Positions 35,570 through 47,688 of a stretch of 64,000 nucleotides of DNA are shown here, piece after piece (the first letter of the stretch is position 1; every line of letters begins with the position of its first letter). Both the position numbers and the translations under genes were made by a program. A model generated the notes under the pieces. It searched no databases and was not told the origin of the DNA. It saw only the letters and a program-made list of their open reading frames with translations. Origin of the DNA: Gonapodya prolifera JEL478 (lineage: Eukaryota > Monoblepharomycota > Monoblepharidomycetes > Monoblepharidales > Gonapodyaceae); NCBI GenBank assembly GCA_001574975.1, contig KQ965876.1:17367-81366 (forward strand), given 5' to 3'.

Positions 35570-36530
35570 ATTTCATACTACAACTCCATTCCAAAAAGGA
35601 ATCTGCGAACACTCCAAAACCCCCGAACACTAAACAGAGAGCACGTATCACTCCAAAACGTGTAGGAAAAAGTGATCAGGGGAAGATTACGAGTATATCA
35701 AACGTGGAATACATGGAGCAACGTTGCACAGTTGCCAAGTTGATAACAGAGAGGAGAAGATGGAAGTGCCGCACACCCAACACTACCATCCACTCCGAAA
35801 AGAGAAAGAATAATATGACAACGCTCCACACCGAAGCCAAACACCAACGGAACAGATTGGAAGAGATAGTGTGAAGCGGAAAATTGTTTACGGTGATGTC
35901 GGAAACTCTTACCGACACCATAATCCACTTCAAAAGGTAGACCAGCGCAAAGAAGAGTGCAGTGCCGATCGATTTAACAAAACCAGAGCGATGTCGAACA
36001 AGAAGACTGGAGTAGATAGGTGTAAAGTGGTTTGCCAGAACACCACCTACCGAAAGAAAGAGTAAGACAACCACGCACACTCCGAAGCGAAACTCCTAAG
36101 CGATAGCTTCGAACACATGGGGGAGTGGGAGCAAGAATCGAACAGAAGATGGAAGTGTTGGCATCCGACACCATCTCCCACTCCGAGAAAGTTAGATTTG
36201 ACAACTGCACTCCTCTCCGAAGAAAACCATCGTCACTTAGGCGATATTCGATGCTATTGTATAAATATATGTCGACTTCCAATGGGTGAAAGTGCTCTAG
36301 ATTTCAATACGACGACCCAACTCGAAAAGAGAAAGCATTGACACAGCAGGCTCAGCTCCGAACCGAACCACGGACCACATCTGCAAAGACGTAAAGGTGA
36401 CGCGCATCCCGTTGGACAGGATGGAAGTGCTGAAGATTTCAGCGCCACCTCCTTCTCCAAACAACTTGACATTCCGCGCTCCTCTCCAATCCATCGCTTG
36501 GTTCAGACCAAGCCAGAGAAGAATAAGAAT
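35570..36530. repeat. Degenerate motif array built on CACTCCRAA
   Basis: The motif CACTCC(A/G)AA or close variants recurs on the plus strand (about 35615, 35650, 35787, 36078, 36176, 36212 and weaker ones). It is often followed by a purine run such as AAGAGAAAG and preceded, 40-60 bases away, by GATGGAAGTG (about 35759, 36149, 36420). Spacing is irregular, so it looks like an old decayed tandem array. On the minus strand it gives hydrophobic open frames up to 134 codons that appear to be by-products of composition. Confidence 0.4.
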
Positions 36531-37122
36531 ATTTCATTGTTTTGTAGTTTGAACTCGGAGTATCGGGACAGCATGCGCCATCCATATCAAAAATTATTCG
36601 GAGGAGACGACCCGAGGGCCGTTCCACAGGCAGACAACAAGACGTTGGTGCAATGCCAATCGCCCACCCACCACACCGGGCCTTCCTGATCACCCGAATG
36701 CGTCCAACAGGTAAGTATGCAGAGTGGGGTCGAGGGCGCTTTTTATAGTGCTAGCCCGAGGGTCCTGCGGACCGATTCGAGTTAGTGTGCACAAAAGTCT
36801 GCCGCAGTTACTTTGCCACACTGCCATTGCTGTGACAGAGTACTTTGTGTGGCCCAACGCCTCCTTCGTCTCGTAACCGGGATTACTCGAATTAAATAAT
36901 TTGTCGAATTCTAAGCATCATAGAAACATCGCAAAGACCTCTCCTCGTCGTCTCGGCGCTCTTCTCTCGCAACATCACACATTAATCCATTATGTTTAAC
37001 ACAGATATCAGCTCTCCGAGAGCAGCGCTCTTCTAAATTTCACATTGTACAATCAACCCCCTGGTGGGGGGGCCACGAGCTCCCCATGCTCTATTTTCTC
37101 TTTTGACCACGGCCAACTACCA

Positions 37123-37173
37123 TCTCCACTCCCCTCCCGCTCCCCTTCCCTCCCTCTCCCCTCTTCTCCCCTG
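37123..37173 (+). promoter_or_regulatory. Pyrimidine-rich tract just upstream of eEF3 start
   Basis: About 50 bases of almost pure C/T directly precede the eEF3 ATG. Such tracts are common in promoters and leaders of strongly expressed fungal translation genes. The role here is inferred from position only. Confidence 0.5.
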
Positions 37174-37175
37174 AA

Positions 37176-40100
37176 ATGGACGACATCACATCCCTCCTAT
37201 CCAGACTCTCTTTGTCCCAATCCTCCGTCGCCGCGCTCGACGCCTCGGGCGACATTGTCAAGGCCGCCAAGCGTGATGTTGCGGTGCTCCTGCCGGTTGT
37301 GGCAGAGCTGGAAAGACAGGCCAGGAATAAAAAGGTCCAGAGGGAGAGGGAGAATGCTATGGTGGCGTTGTTGGCCATGTGAGTGTCGAGCGACGGAGGC
37401 TGGCGAGCACAGCGAGGACACCGAGGCCTAAGCGCAAACAGCGCTGACCGAGGACTCTTTCGCGGAGCGACCCCGAAGCCTAAGCGCGACAGCCGCCGAC
37501 CGAGGCAACCGCCTTGCCCAGCGCGGAGCGCATACCCTGTCAGAGGGGAGAGACCGAGGCCTAAGCGCGATGGCGCTGACCGAGGCTGTCCGGCGGAGGC
37601 GAGTTACCTGCCGCGACGCGGCTATTGCCTAGACCGCGAAGCGCATATTCTCGCTGGGGGCGAATGATCCACGCGGAGCGCACTATATTACCGCCGGAAG
37701 CGAATGATCTACTTGAAGCGCGAATGATACGCGGTGCAAAAACGAGGCCTAAGCGCCGCAAGGCGCTGACCGAGGACACGAGCGCAGCAGGTGTGTCCGC
37801 CGGAGGCGAGTGCCCCGCGAAGTGGTATACAGTCATCGTGGAGCGATATCGAAGAGTCTACCGGAGGCGAATGCTTCCACGCGGAGCGTATGGTAGAGCG
37901 CTGCGTGGATGAACCATCGAATGTTCTTTCCGGAAGGGGGTGTACTTTTCAAACTGTCAATGTGATTCTGACTCAACACCTGCTGAATTCGAAGCCTGAA
38001 AGACGTCGGGCAGCCCGCACTTCCCTTCACGCTCCCCCTCCTCCCGCTCCTCCTCGACATGTACTCTGACAAATCGAAACAAATCGCCGACGGGGCCCTC
38101 GCTGCCACCAAACAACTCATCCTGCTCACCCTCCCTCAAACCACCGCCACGATCCTGCCCCTGCTGTACGAAATCATCCGCAGCCCATCGTACAAGCCCC
38201 CCTCGAAACTCGTCGCGCTGCAGCTCCTCGCGCGACTCGCCAAGACGGCGCCTAACCAGGTCGCGGCACGTCTGCCCGACCTGATCGAGAACGTCCAGCA
38301 CCCGCTGCACGAGATCGACCAGAAGGTGTCGAAGGAGGCCGTCAAGACCATGACGGCCCTGTGCAGCGTCGTGGGTAACCAGGACATTCAGCCTCACATC
38401 GAGACCCTCGTCTCCTGTATGCAGCACCCGGGCGAACTCCCCGCCGCTATTGAGAAGCTCGCAATGACCACGTTCGTTGCCGAGGTACGTCCTTTCTTTT
38501 CCCTCTCTTCCCTTCCTCGCCCCACTCACCATAACCCTCCCCCCCATGACACCACAGGTCACAGCCCCCGCCCTCGCCATCATGGTCCCCCTCCTCACAC
38601 GGGCCCTGAACGAGCGCTCGGCCTCTCTCCTGCGCCCAACCACTATCATTGTCGACAACCTGTTCAAGCTCGTCCGCAACCCGGACGAAGCCGCGCCGTT
38701 CCTGCCCCTCATCGCCCCCGGAGTCGACCGCGTCGTGGAGACCGCGGCGTTCCCTGAGATCCGCGCGCTCGGGACCGCGGCCCAGGCCACGATTAGGAAG
38801 ATCAAGGCGGACGCGGCGGCAGCGGGTGGTGGGGCGAATGGGGTTGCGAATGGAGATGCCAAGACGAATGGACACCAGCATGACGAGCACGTGCCCCCGC
38901 TCCCCGCTCCTGTCGAAATCAAATCCACCATTCTTACCCTCCTCGCCTCCAACCTCGACATTGCCGCCCTCTCGGACCCGTCCAAGGCCGCCCTGGACGT
39001 GACTCTGGGCCTGATCAGCGCACACGCGTACGAGCTCCTCTCGACGGGAATATACAACAAGAAGGACTGGACGCACGCCATGGCGCCATTCGTTGCGGCG
39101 TACGTGCCCGGTGCGGGTTCGGGCGAGACGGTCGCGGTGGATGTGTGGAAACACTATGACGAAATCGACAGGGTTCGTAGTCGCCCCACGTTACATTGCG
39201 CGCGGGTGTTCATGCCGACTAACCCCCACCCACGATAGAACTCCCGCCCACCAGATTACCAAGACGACGACGCCGACGGTGAACTCCTGTGCGACATTGA
39301 CTTCTCCCTCGCCTACGGCACCATGCTGCTACTCAACAACACGAAGCTCAAGCTGAGGAGAGGACGGCGGTACGGGTTGTGTGGGCCGAGTGAGTTGGTG
39401 TTGGTTGTGGCGTGCGTTCTTGGAGGGGTGACTAATGTGCACATCCCATGCCCTCTCCTCCCCCCGCCGCCACCAAAAGACGGTGCCGGAAAGTCGACCC
39501 TGATGAGGTCGATCGCCGGAGGAAAGGTGGAAGGCTTCCCAACGCAGGACCAGGTGCGGACGGTGTTCGTGCAGCACAAGCTGCAGGGCGACGAGGGGGA
39601 GAAGAACGTTGTGGATTTCATTGCCGAAGGTATTGTCTCTCTCCTCACGCCGTTCCTACCCTGGCACAATCGCTGACTTCCACACGTCTCAGATCCCCTC
39701 ATGAAGAAAGTCAAACGGGATCATATCATCGAGGAGCTGGAAAAGAGCGGGTTCGACGAGGAGCAGCGCACAAAGACCGTCGGCGGACTGTCGGGAGGGT
39801 GGAAGATGAAGCTGGAGCTGTGTCGTGCCATGCTGTCGAAAGCGGACTTGCTCCTCTTAGACGAGCCGGTGAGTCCTCGCTATAGCGCGGCGTTGTGGAG
39901 CGGTCCTCGAACTTGCCTTCCCCGCACGCACCCTCAAGACCAACCACCTGGACGTCGCGTCCATCGCCTTCCTCGAAAGCTGGCTCCTTTCGCAGCCGCA
40001 CATGACAGTGCTGGTCGTGTCCCACGATGCCGGGTTCTTGGAGCACGTCACCACGGATATTCTGCACTACGAGCGTAACAAGAAGCTCAAACATTACAGA

Positions 40101-41775
40101 GGAAACATCGCGGAGTTTGTGAAGCAGCGACCTGAAGTGAGTTCAACAGGTCGCCCCGTTTGAGAAAACTTTGATGATAACCTCTCGTGGCCGTGATAAG
40201 GCGAAAACGTACTACACGCTTTCCAACAGCAACGTCGAGTTCAAGTTCCCCCCACCTGGATTCTTGACCGGTGTAAGGTACGTTCTTGAAGTCTCGAGCT
40301 CGTCTTCTGCACAAAAGAGCTTACCGTCGTTCCACAAAAAGATCGCAGACTCGGTCTATCCTGCGAATGACCAACTGCTCGGTGAGTCCAAGATTCTTTC
40401 ATTGTTCAGGTTAAGTCCGCCGTTTGCTGACACCACTTCACGTTAAAGTTTACGTATCCTGGCGCGTCGAAGAAGCAGCTCGAAAACGTTACGGTTGCTC
40501 TTTCTCTCTCCTCGCGCGTTGCCATCATTGGACCGTAAGTAAAAGCTTTATACTGGGAGATTGCATCAGCCGTTAAACGATCCAACGTCTTAGCAACGGT
40601 GCAGGTAAATCCACCTTGGTGAAGGTGTTGACGGGCGAATTGGTCCCACAAGAGGGCGAGGTAAGCTCTGAATTTCACTGCGAAAGTCACACCGGATATT
40701 GACCCACATTTGCCGATTCTTCAGGTCAACAAGCACCCGAACTTGCGAATTGGATACATCGCCCAACACTCGCTGCACCACGTCAACCGTCACCTTACTG
40801 ACACACCACTCAAGTACATGCTTTGGCGATTCGGAAATGGAGAGTAAGTGTGCCGCCTGCTGTTCACGCGACATGCACGCTGTTTACGGGTTGCATTAGT
40901 GACAAGGAAGTACTCGAAAAGCAGTCTCGCAAGCTGTCTGTTGAGGAGCGAGAGCTCATGGAGACTCCCCTTGAAGTTCGACCAGGGGATTTGCGCAAGA
41001 TTGAGTCACTCGTGGGTGCACTGATGAACTCTCGGCTGAAGTAGCACTAACAAACAGCGAACCCCATCAGGTCGGTCGGTCGAAGCAGAAGAAATCGTTC
41101 CAGTATGAAATTAAGTGGGTCGGTCTCGAGGACAAGGACAACACTTGGGTGACACGGGAACGACTTGTGGAACGAGGGTTCACAAAACTGGTTCAATCGT
41201 TTGACGATTTCGTGGCGGCCCGTGAAGGTCTCGGATACCGAGAGCTCACAACTCCAGCTCTTCGCCAACACTTTGAAGATGTTGGATTGCCCGGTGACAT
41301 TGCCCAATACAACAAGATCGGCAGTTTGAGTGACGGACAAAAGGTCAAGGTCGTGATCGCTGCCGCGCTCTGGGCGAACCCGCAGATTCTCATCATGGAC
41401 GAGCCGACCAACTACCTGGACCGTGACTCGCTCGGTGGACTCGCTGTGGCCATTAGGCATTGGACTGGTGCTGTGCTGATGATTTCGCACAACACCGAGT
41501 TCGTCTCGGCCCTCTGCCCGGAAACGTGGCTCGTGGAGAACGGCCGAATCCAGACAAAGGGCAAGTCGGCTGTGGATGATTCGGCGTTCGAAGATGGCAG
41601 TGGATCGGACTCTATCGAGCAGCTGAAGACGGCCGTTGAGAAACGTGGTCCCAAGAAGAAGCGCCTCACGAGGAACGAATTAAAAGAAAGAGAAGTCCGG
41701 AGGAGGTTGCGCCACATTCAATGGCTCGCGTCTGGCAAGATGGGAGAAAAGCCCGAGGACACTGACTCTGACTAA
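37176..41775 (+). CDS. TEF3: Translation elongation factor 3 (eEF3)
   Basis: Exon 1 (37176-37378) ends ENAMVALLA. After a 616-base intron the HEAT-repeat region continues from 37995 (PALPFTLPLLPLLLDMYSDK...IEKLAMTTFVAE, VTAPALAIMVPLLTRALNER). ABC1 has CGPNGAGKST joined over an intron, signature LSGGWKMKL, Walker B LLLLDEP/TNHLD. ABC2 has FTYPGASKKQ, IIGPNGAGKSTL, then the chromodomain-like insertion (FQYEIKWVGLEDKDNTWVTRERL), signature LSDGQKVKV, and ILIMDEPTNYLDRDSLGG. A Lys-rich C-terminus ends at TAA. eEF3 is the fungal ATPase that releases E-site tRNA during elongation. About a dozen short introns interrupt the gene. The ABC2 signature has Asp in place of the usual second Gly. No frame damage is seen. 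Confidence 0.96.
37379..37994 (+). repeat. Two interleaved palindromic repeat families in eEF3 intron 1
   Basis: Family 1 is CCGAGGCCTAAGCGC, a short variable loop, then GCGCTGACCGAGG, at about 37421, 37473, 37554 and 37742. The inner halves pair (for example AGCGCC-GCAA-GGCGCT at 37752). Family 2 is close to CCGGAGGCGAATG...CACGCGGAGCG, at about 37590, 37652, 37690, 37797 and 37859. The copies fill most of the 616-base intron, while the gene's other introns are about 40-110 bases. Confidence 0.85.
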
Positions 41776-42223
41776 TCACATTTCTAACACCGTACTGATT
41801 AATCGCATCAGACATAGTGCATACCCCGTAACACTGAACTACGCTCCTGGATTAGAACTCATAGATGCTATTTTTGAGCCGTGTTTATGCAATAGATGTG
41901 TCAAACTTTCCTACGCCTCTCCTTTACGTTGCTGCTCTTCAAACAATACGTTCATCTTCTCGGGGTTGGCAAGGTCTGTCATCGAGTGAGTCGCAGAGCC
42001 AGGTTTCAGCGGCTTTCATTGTGTTGGGGACGGTTTCCATCCAATCTGGCACAAGGAGATTCAGAATTTTCTTGATTGAGTACCCAGCACAGTTAGCCTT
42101 CAAGTTCAGGGTATGCGTTCTGTTTCTTTAACACTTTTGCGCGAGGATACATTGGGTAAGTAACGCTTATGCTTTATGCTTATGACTAAGGACATTCTGG
42201 TGTGGTTCACTGCTCCGTTACGT
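41776..42223. other. Convergent 3' region
   Basis: Between the ends of eEF3 (plus) and the next gene (minus). No feature recognised. Confidence 0.35.
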
Positions 42224-43129
42224 TCAGGCAGTTTCAGCAGCCTGGTAGTCTGGGTTGACGAAAACAAATTCCTGGATAATGTCAAACGTGTTGAGTTCGC
42301 CGTCGTCACCAGGTACAGGGTGGGAAGGCTCAATGCGCTTGCCAAAGCCCAGGATGCCGAGGGTCATGAGGGGTTTCTTGTAGAGCTGGTAGATGTCCTT
42401 CATGGTCGCATCTAAATCGTGGTGCGGGATGATGTTGGTATCGAAACCGGCTCCCTCGCTGAGGATTCTCTGTGTGAGAATGCTGGTCAAGTCAACCACT
42501 TGGTCTTCAGGGTTGAAAGTGATCTCCTTGACCGAGGCAGCTCCCTTTGGATACTGGGTTGTGAAGCGAATGGTCGGTGTCTTGTTGTCCGGGCCAGTTC
42601 CATCGTCAACACGGTAAAGTTTCGCCGGAAGAGGAACGAAATCCAGGTCGGCAAAAGTGTCGGCCAAGCGCTTTTCAATCTGTTCACGGGTGTTATCGTC
42701 CTTCAAAAAGTCGGTGTGGTATTCATAGTTCCCAAAGGCTTGCGGTGGTGCCGGAGTGAAAGTGGGTTGCGTGATGAGTCATATGGGGGAAAAAAGGCAC
42801 GGCAAAGAATGGGGCGAGAGACAAGGGTGAGAGATTGCTCGAAAAGACACGGAAAAACGACGGTCGAGACTCACCATCTTTGTCTGTTGTAAACCAGTGG
42901 TACAGGCTGTCTCCCTCCCTTCCTTTGGTCTGCTTCCATACGTAGTCTGCACGGCGAAGATTGTCGTTATGGCGATCGCAGCAAGGAAGAGGTCAGGAGT
43001 TCGAGAAAATGTTCCAGTTTTGGATTCTATTAGACCCTGCCTTGGCTCCAGACGAGTTGGGGCAAGCAGTCACTCACAAGCACGAAGACGCTGTTCCTCC
43101 TCTTCCGATTGAAGAATTGTAGACGCCAT
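42224..43129 (-). CDS. Conserved-looking protein of unknown function
   Basis: The start at 43129 gives MASTILQSEEEEQRLRA. An intron GTGAGT...GCAG joins to YYVWKQTKGREGDSLYHWFTTDKD. Another, ending CGCAAG, joins to AFGNYEYHTDFLKDDNTREQIEKRLADTFADLDFVPLPAKLYRVDD. The large last exon runs through GGTGPDNKTPTIRFTTQYPKG..., VDLTSILTQRILSEGAGFDTNII, and ends FDIIQEFVFVNPDYQAAETA. About 220 residues, soluble, no signal peptide or membrane span. The clean phase agreement and codon usage support a real gene. I cannot name a family. Confidence 0.7.
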
Positions 43130-43418
43130 CTCACGTCTGTCAGATAGGTTCGCTTTTGGAAGAGACGAGATTCGTTTGTTGATAAACCTCACTCGGGTCT
43201 CTTTTCAAGTCAAATCCTGCGGCCATGTATTCGAAAACTCCGAACTACTCGTAAACCTTCGCTCATCCACGCCGTTGTTCATTCGTCATTACACCCGAGC
43301 TAATCTCTATCCGCCCTAGTTGGAAGGATAAGTGTCTTGGCCAGCCAAGTATCAAGGCAACAATGTTGCCATATCATTAGGTTATGAGGAAATGTAAATC
43401 CGTTGCGATCAGCCGAGA
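43130..43418. other. Intergenic region
   Basis: Upstream of the unknown gene and downstream of the PDI gene; both are on the minus strand. Nothing supported. Confidence 0.35.
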
Positions 43419-45912
43419 TCAATCTCCTTTATTCTGAACCGGTTTTCGCGCCCCGGCTTCTTCAGCCTCCGTCAAGGCGCCATGCTCTTTCCACAGCAAA
43501 TAAAAGACATACGCGAAAGGCACCAGGAGGGCCGCAAATACATACGGCCATTTGCCATTGAGCCACAGTGCTGCACGGTTCAGGGCTCGGCCAACCCGCT
43601 TGATTGGACGAACGAAGAAGTTGTCCGTAGACCGTGCCTGGAAGAAAGTGTCAGGAATCGCTGCTGTCAAGCGACACGACACCGTACTCACAGGAAGTTC
43701 TCCGTCGACTGCCTTTCGCACAGCTTCTTCGATTGCACCGCTTTTGAGATCAACAAGTTTCCCATTCGCGTCAGAATCGTAAAATTGATCCAACTACGTC
43801 ACAAGCATCGCAACGGGACCCGCAGGTAGCGTCGACTCGTGTCAAAGCGCTCAATACATCTTCAAAGGCAACATCTCCTACCTCGGCATCCACAATAACA
43901 AACTTCGGCAAGTCCCCCTTTTTCACACCGAACTGTCTTTCAACATACTTTGCCCACGATATGGCATCCAACACACCCCAATTAACCTCTCGCTTTCCAT
44001 CGTGGGTGCTTCGTGCAGATGCGTACGCCCGAGCTGCGTCTCGCACCTCTTTCTCAAGTTCTGCGCGGTTGGGTCGTCGCAGGTCGTCCAACAGGACCGC
44101 GCCGAGCTTCCCATCCTGTCCGGCCAGAATCTCATTCGCGTTACTTTGGTCTATGAGAGGTAAGACTGGTTTCCGGTGTTGGTTGATCCACTCGAGAAAC
44201 GCGGATGCGTCCGCAATGTCGCCATTAAACCGAATTATGGTGGCTCCGTTATCGCGTAGGACGAAGACAACACCCTGGGAGAGGTCAGACGAAGAAAGGG
44301 CGTGAGAGGGAAGGATTGATGGATCTCCACTCGCAAAGAAGCGGTTCGTCGAGCGAAGCGCCGATGCAGAATAAAGATACGGATACTGTCAAACACAGAG
44401 CACGAAACATTAGTTGTGGAGATGTTCGGAAGATTCTCTTTCCAACGATTGTGGGCATACCAAGGCTTCATCAGCAATCATTTCAGGGTCGAAAGCAAGG
44501 AGGAAAACCACTTCATCCTTCGACGTTGCCTCCTCCAGTTTCTTCTGGTCGATCGGCAGAATCGCCGACCTTATTTTCAAGCGGAAGATAAGGTCAAGCG
44601 AGGATCGCAGGGGAGTCGGCGCAAATGTTTCTCACCGAGTTCCTGACTCTGCAAACTCGACCAGTGCGTCACGAGTGCGAGGTCCGTTGTACTCTACGGG
44701 CAATCCACGTTCCAGGCTGAGCAAGCAGCGGATAGTTTATTGCAACGGAAGATGAATGTAAAGACGAGGTTGAGTCAACTCACAATATAAGCGTGGGGTA
44801 TCCGCGAATCTTGAAGCGGGACGCAAGCGCTTTGAAAAAATATTCCGTCAGCGAATTGAACACTGTGTATGTTCGTGGGACAACCCACTCTTGTCCACTG
44901 TGCAGTCCACTTTCCCAACTCCAACTTTTCCCCTCAACTTGTCCGCAACTTCGTCCCAGATTGGCGCGAGCTTCTGGCAGTGGCCACACCACGGTGCGAA
45001 GAACTCGACAAACCAAGGACCCGAAGAAACCTCGTCGTCGTCTTCACTCTCCGAGAGTCCCAAACTTTTGTCAAACGTGGCCTGCGTCAAAGACACAACA
45101 CGTCCATTCGGATTGGGAGGTACTGAAGATTTCGGTTGAGCGGAAGAGTGCGCGGTGGCGAGGCGCTTCGCAACCGTGGATAAGAGAGGGACGCTTGGAG
45201 CCTTCTTGACGTGGGACTGAGCGTACGACTTGAGCTCATCGAAAGTTTTGCTGCCCTCGTGCGTGTCGATCCTCTGACCCTCGGCAAATCTTTTGTGTTG
45301 GAAAGGTTGGCAAACGAACGGGTTTACAGCCCCGAGAACGGCTCACAGTATAAGGGTTGGGTAGCTTTTGACGTTGTGACGCTTGCACAGCCCTGTAAGT
45401 TCAAAACAGTGTGAGGTCAGGGTGGCAGACGCTCGGCCTCATCACAGGTCTCTTTCACAGCCATGTTTCTTGTTGCGCTCCGCTTCTCATGGTTGAACCA
45501 TTGAGGCACTTCGTCGAGGTTATCCGTTATCTGCGACTCACCATCATTCTCCGTGCATTCCACCTTGGCGATATGAAAATCGTTCTTTTTTAGCTCCGGT
45601 CCCAGCTCATCGGTAAGCTTTTCCCACAACGGCGTAAGCTGGATCGGCCAATGAATGCATTCGTAATTAAACATCCCATTGCCACAATGAAAACGGGTCC
45701 ACGCAAGCGCTCACATGCTGACAGTGCGGACACCAGCTCGCTCCAAAGAAAACGAACCAAGTTCCTTTACTCGTGGTAGCGGCGAACTCCTCGTCCTTCA
45801 GAAAGTGGATTGCCCCATCCACGGGCTCTGACGCGATAAGGAGGAACAAAGCGAGGGCGACAATGGCAACAATTGATGACACAGCACGTCGAGTGGGCCC
45901 GCGACGCTCCAT
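43419..45912 (-). CDS. Membrane-anchored protein disulfide isomerase (thioredoxin domains)
   Basis: The start at 45912 gives a signal peptide (RRAVSSIVAIVALALFLLIASEPVDG). Thioredoxin domain 1 has GASWCPHCQHLTPLWEKL and, after introns, GLCKRHNVKSYPTLILF. A linker with Pro/Ser follows. Domain 2 has FFAPWCGHCQKLAPIWDEVADKL and later RFKIRGYPTLIL. A redox-inactive region (WAKYVERQFGVKKGDLPKFVIVD) follows, then one membrane span (WPYVFAALLVPFAYVFYLLW) and a short tail ending QNKGD, not an HDEL/KDEL. The order signal peptide, CxxC thioredoxin domains, C-terminal anchor matches TMX3-like ER oxidoreductases. The first active site is CPHC, the second the standard CGHC. At least seven introns. It should act in the ER lumen in disulfide formation. 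Confidence 0.85.
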
Positions 45913-46371
45913 CACTGTTGTTTGGTTCTTTTGGAGTCCAAGTCGCAGGTGCTGATTAGATAGTCGGCTACATGTTTTAGCGCATCGGCAGTGATTACTT
46001 ATCCCTTTCTTTTTTCATATCAAGCATTTTGAGCACAATGCTAACATAAAGCTTGGGATACCATGTAGGTGGAGGTGTGAATGTCGCGATTTCCAAAGTT
46101 GTCGTTTCCGACTCCGATGGGTATGAAGCTTTCAACACGAGGCGTGGACGCTCGCAGTGAAGTTGTAACACCTCAGTCGCTAAGTGCTCTTCGCGTCGGC
46201 CTTTACGCCATTCGCCATGAGAGAGACGGGGACGCCTTTGATGACGCGAGGTGGTGATGGTGCTTGACGGACACCCTCCCATCCACAAAAGGAAATGAGA
46301 GTCGACAATAAAGACGTGACCGGAAAGTAAGATCAATGCTGGTATATTGAACCATCGATGGTAGAGTCCTG
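45913..46371. other. Intergenic region
   Basis: Upstream of the PDI gene and downstream of the zinc-finger gene. A minus-strand open frame (45995-46375) partly overlaps the zinc-finger gene's end and has no recognisable content. Confidence 0.35.
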
Positions 46372-47531
46372 TCATCGATCTCGGCTGTCTCTTGGCTCAT
46401 CACCCCCTCTTCTGCTACCCTGATCCTTTCCGTAGTACCTGTCCTCTCGTTCGTCCCGGTTCCGTTCATTGCGACTATCTCTCGGGGAGCGTGACCGATT
46501 CCGTGGCCGTTCGCCCCGCGATTCGTCAGAGTTACTCTTCCGAAAACGCGGAGGAGATCGTTCTCGGTCATCTTCCCGAAAAGATCGCTCACTGCGGTGA
46601 TGACGTTCATCACGGTGGCCATTTTCGCTGTCCCGATCGTCGCCACGATCCCAATATGACGCTCCGTCCTTGCGGCCACCCTCCACCCTCTCTTTTTCGT
46701 CTCTCCTTCCGCCATTCCGAGATTCGTTTCGGTCTTCCTCGTCCACGCCCCAAGCTTTGAGCAACTCGGGGTCTACGTCGCCATCGTCATCTTCTTCCTC
46801 CCCCAACGTGTTTTTTGGTGCCGAGGTTGGATCTTCAGAAACTGAGCGCCTCGACTCTTCGGTGCCCTCACGGTGGTTTCTCTTCCTTTTCCGCCTCCCA
46901 AACTCGTCGAATTCGGTTTTGTCCCGGAATCGGGTATCACGATACTCCACCTGTTCCTCTGAAATGTAAATAGCCCAAGCACCAGCACGTTGAGAGACCA
47001 TATGTGCCCGCGTCGGTAGGCTAGACACTCACCTCTGTCCATAAATCCACCGCCGTATCCTTCCCGGTTGCCTTGAGGCCCGAGTCCTGGTTTCGGATTA
47101 TTGCAGATGTTGCAGGAGATTCGTTTCGACCCTGCGCAGAGGGCCACCATCGATGAGATTCGACGAGGTGAAAAACATTAACATGGCGTTTTGCGATTGT
47201 TATAATCGGGTGCCCCTGCCTGGTCAACATTCTACTCACAGTTGACATTTCCACACCCGGTACATCTCCAATCCTTTGGCGAAAACAGCCCCTTGGAATC
47301 CTTGGCGCCATTCATTCCCAGCTCTCCTCCACCATCTCCGCCACGTCTGTCACCCCTATCTCCTCCGTATCCTCCCCGTCCTCGACCGCCTCGGTGGTCG
47401 TCACGGTCCCATCCCCCGCGATGACCGTCTCGGCCGTACCCCCCACCTCCTCGTCCGTAGCCGCCGTTGTAGTCCCGGTTGCCGCCCCGATCGTCACGAG
47501 AACGGTATCCTCCACCACCGCGATAAGACAT
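46372..47531 (-). CDS. RNA-binding protein with RGG box, RanBP2-type zinc finger and RS/acidic tail
   Basis: The start at 47531 gives MSYRGGGGYRSRDDRGGNRD, an Arg/Gly/Asp-rich RGG region of about 70 residues. Then DWRCTGCGNVN and, after an intron, RISCNICNNPKPG form a W-x-C-x2-C ... C-x2-C RanBP2 zinc finger of the ZRANB2/FUS type that reads single-stranded RNA (GGU). Further exons carry EEQVEYRDTRFRDKTEFDEFGRRKRKRN, an acidic stretch with DPELLKAWGVDEED, and an Arg/Ser/Asp/Glu-rich end with RERSPPRFRKS and RSRSPRDSR. The composition suggests a nuclear splicing or mRNA-processing factor. The exact orthologue is unclear. Confidence 0.78.
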
Positions 47532-47688
47532 TGATTGCTGTGGTGTGGCAAACTGGCACTTCAACTGGCACTGAACTGCAAATACATCGAGAATGTCTCA
47601 ACTTTCGCTTGTAGAAGGGCGCTCGGGAGTAATTTTGTTTAATTTAATTTGCATTACGAGCGGAAGTTGTAGGCCTGCCCGCTGCCCA

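Noticed and set aside
35676-36080. Minus-strand ORF with hydrophobic stretches that looks like a membrane protein
   Set aside because: It is produced by the repeated motif array; the A-rich plus strand gives Phe/Val/Leu codons on the minus strand.
37379-37994. Possible CRISPR array because of regularly recurring repeats
   Set aside because: The host is a eukaryote, spacing and repeat length vary, the repeats are palindromic and lie inside a spliced intron.
37957-39081. Long minus-strand open frame (374 codons) opposite eEF3
   Set aside because: It is the antisense shadow of GC-rich eEF3 exons, crosses their introns, and has no domain signal.
38447-39154. Minus-strand frame of 235 codons opposite eEF3
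   Set aside because: Another shadow of the HEAT-repeat exons; composition reflects the sense codons.
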